Notes under the pieces: model-generated
What the model was told of the DNA's origin: nothing
What the model saw: only the letters and a program-made list of their open reading frames with translations
Database searches by the model: none
Program-made: the position numbers and the translations under genes
Source of the DNA: Fragum whitleyi
Taxonomy: Eukaryota; Mollusca; Bivalvia; Cardiida; Cardiidae
Direction of reading: 5' to 3'
DNA length: 64,000 nt
Assembly: GCA_948146395.1 (NCBI GenBank)
Contig: OX411552.1
Span: 12,260,957-12,324,956 of the forward strand
Part shown: positions 62,755 through 64,000 of the stretch, piece by piece
How positions within the stretch are numbered: the stretch's first letter is position 1
Layout of the letters: every line of letters starts with the position of its first letter

Positions 62755-63310
62755 TGAATTAACAATAAAACAATGTTGAAATTTTTTCTAAGACCTAGTT
62801 TTTGACCCCACTCGACCCCATTTTGAAATTGCCCAAGATTTCATCAAGACAATCATTCTAACCAATTTTCAGGTTGATTGGGCTGAAAGTATGGCCTAAA
62901 GAGCAGCCACAAGGTTTTTCTAAGATGTAACCCTGTGACCTAGTTTTTGACCCAACTTGACCCAATTTTCAAACTTGTCTTAGATTACATCAAGATAATC
63001 ATTGTGACAATTTTAAGGTTGATTGGGCTGAAAATATGTCCTCTAGAGCAACATCCACATTAATGGGCCCATCACAAAGTTGTGACCAATCTAAGTGAAG
63101 GTGCACCAAAGGAATAGTCAAGCCTAGAGTCATTGAAATTGGCCAAAATGAATGGGGCGGAGAAGATTTTTTAAGATTTTGCATTGATAATAAACCATGC
63201 CCTGCAACGCCTACATTTGGGGGTATTTCAAATTTCTTAAGATTTCAAATTGAAAATAAGTTTGCTCTGCCACACCAATAATTTGAGGTCAATCAAAATT
63301 TCTTGAACAA
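62755..63310 (+). repeat. AACAAGAGGGCC head with scrambled monomer fragments
   Basis: AACAAGAGGGCCAAATCACC, then GGTTGATTGGGCTGAAA monomers (as in 47640-48885), then GGGGTATTTCAAATTTCTTA-type fragments; ended by the family 2 MITE at 63311. Confidence 0.7.
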
Positions 63311-63537
63311 TTAACCCTTTCCTGTTTTACATAATTTTGGACCTGTCCAAATTCAAAGTTTTGCAGACGAAAATTTAAAGTGAATTTAATTGGAAAAATA
63401 ACCATTCAGTAGGGTAGAAAATAGTGTGGAAAAAGAAGAAATTGCTTGTCAGAAGCAATTTCTTCTTTTTTCATAATGTTTTCTCAATCATAAAATCACA
63501 GACACGTAAAAAGCAGGGATTAAACAGCAAAGGGTGA
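63311..63537 (+). mobile_element. TTAA MITE family 2
   Basis: Full-length copy; left TTAA intact, right mutated (GTGA). Interrupts a tandem-monomer fragment. Confidence 0.88.
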
Positions 63538-63538
63538 A

Positions 63539-64000
63539 AACAAGAGCTTCGCAGAGCGGCGCATATACGCCCGATGGGGCTTGTCAGTAACCTTGGCTTG
63601 TCAGTAATGTGAGCTTGAATGATAGCTAAAAATATAGGAATCAGACAGACAGACAACTGGTGCCATAACATAGTATGACCTTTTGAGTATTAATTGAAAA
63701 TGATTTATGCAAAACTATTTACCAACAGTTATTTTGCAAGTTTCAGTTCATTCCAATTCAAAGTGTGACCAGTTGCTCACAGAAGAAATATGGTGAATTT
63801 CAATCAATTCAAGGGCAGATAATACAAGAAAGACCCATGCTTTTTGAATTTCTGAAGTCTTATGCTTAACCAAATATCAGGGTTATATTATGGCAAGATT
63901 CATTTCAATCCAATTAAATTTGTAGATGTTGTGCACACTTGCACTAAAAAAATCTGTAAATTTAAACTATTTTGTGAAGTAAAGGACAGATAAATCAGGA
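63539..64000. other. AACAAGAGCTTCGC fragment, then unassigned sequence
   Basis: AACAAGAGCTTCGCAGAGCG..ATATACGCCCGATGGGG resembles another AACAAGAG head with a short GACAGACAGACA tract; the rest shows no gene. Confidence 0.45.

Overview
The window looks like nuclear DNA from a bivalve mollusc (a venerid-type clam would fit; this is inference). Genes are split by introns with GT/AG splice sites, most of the sequence is AT-rich repeat, and the repeat types (tRNA-derived SINEs, TTAA-flanked MITEs, elements with 120-180 bp internal tandem monomers and an ACGG-type microsatellite) are typical of bivalves. No long single-exon gene is present. The real genes had to be read exon by exon.

Two host genes are recognisable and converge. 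(1) Positions 1-14926, plus strand: the 3' three quarters of OSGEP (KAE1/TsaD family, catalytic subunit of the KEOPS complex, tRNA t6A37 synthesis). Nine exons join in one frame for 254 residues plus a stop; the 5' exons lie before the window. A decayed partial copy of exon 8690-8846 sits just upstream of it (8576-8660). (2) Positions 26113-59628, minus strand: the 3' part of OXA1L (mitochondrial inner-membrane insertase, YidC/Oxa1/Alb3 family). Exons at 59464-59628, 57896-58000, 29813-29972 and 26113-26252 join with matching phases; the 5' exons lie beyond the right edge. The 160-nt exon is present twice (29813-29972 and 34144-34303) because it lies inside a tandem duplication of 4331 bp (26348-30678 and 30679-35009) with no difference seen between copies. 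The exon length is not a multiple of three, so a transcript containing both copies would shift frame and stop.

The large OXA1L intron (34304-57895) is packed with mobile DNA. At 53305-57483 is a 4.2 kb hAT-superfamily transposon with perfect 15-bp terminal inverted repeats and a multi-exon transposase gene on the plus strand. It sits inside an older tandem-monomer element (51158-57872), which also carries a second insertion (about 51349-52862) with about eight 156-bp repeats. Elsewhere there are three TTAA-flanked MITE families, a small palindromic MITE found mostly in OSGEP introns and once in its 3' UTR, five SINE-related copies, and many modular elements.

The modular elements are the most intriguing group. 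Many families with different interiors share the start AACAAGAG and an end like GCTAAAA or ATAAAA. Most carry tandem monomers with a common core (AAGTTTCA..GATTGG) and a (GACG)n tract near the 3' end. At 45993-46800 the head of one family is fused to the tail of another. This suggests one mobilising machinery serving many non-autonomous families that exchange modules; no autonomous partner was found here.
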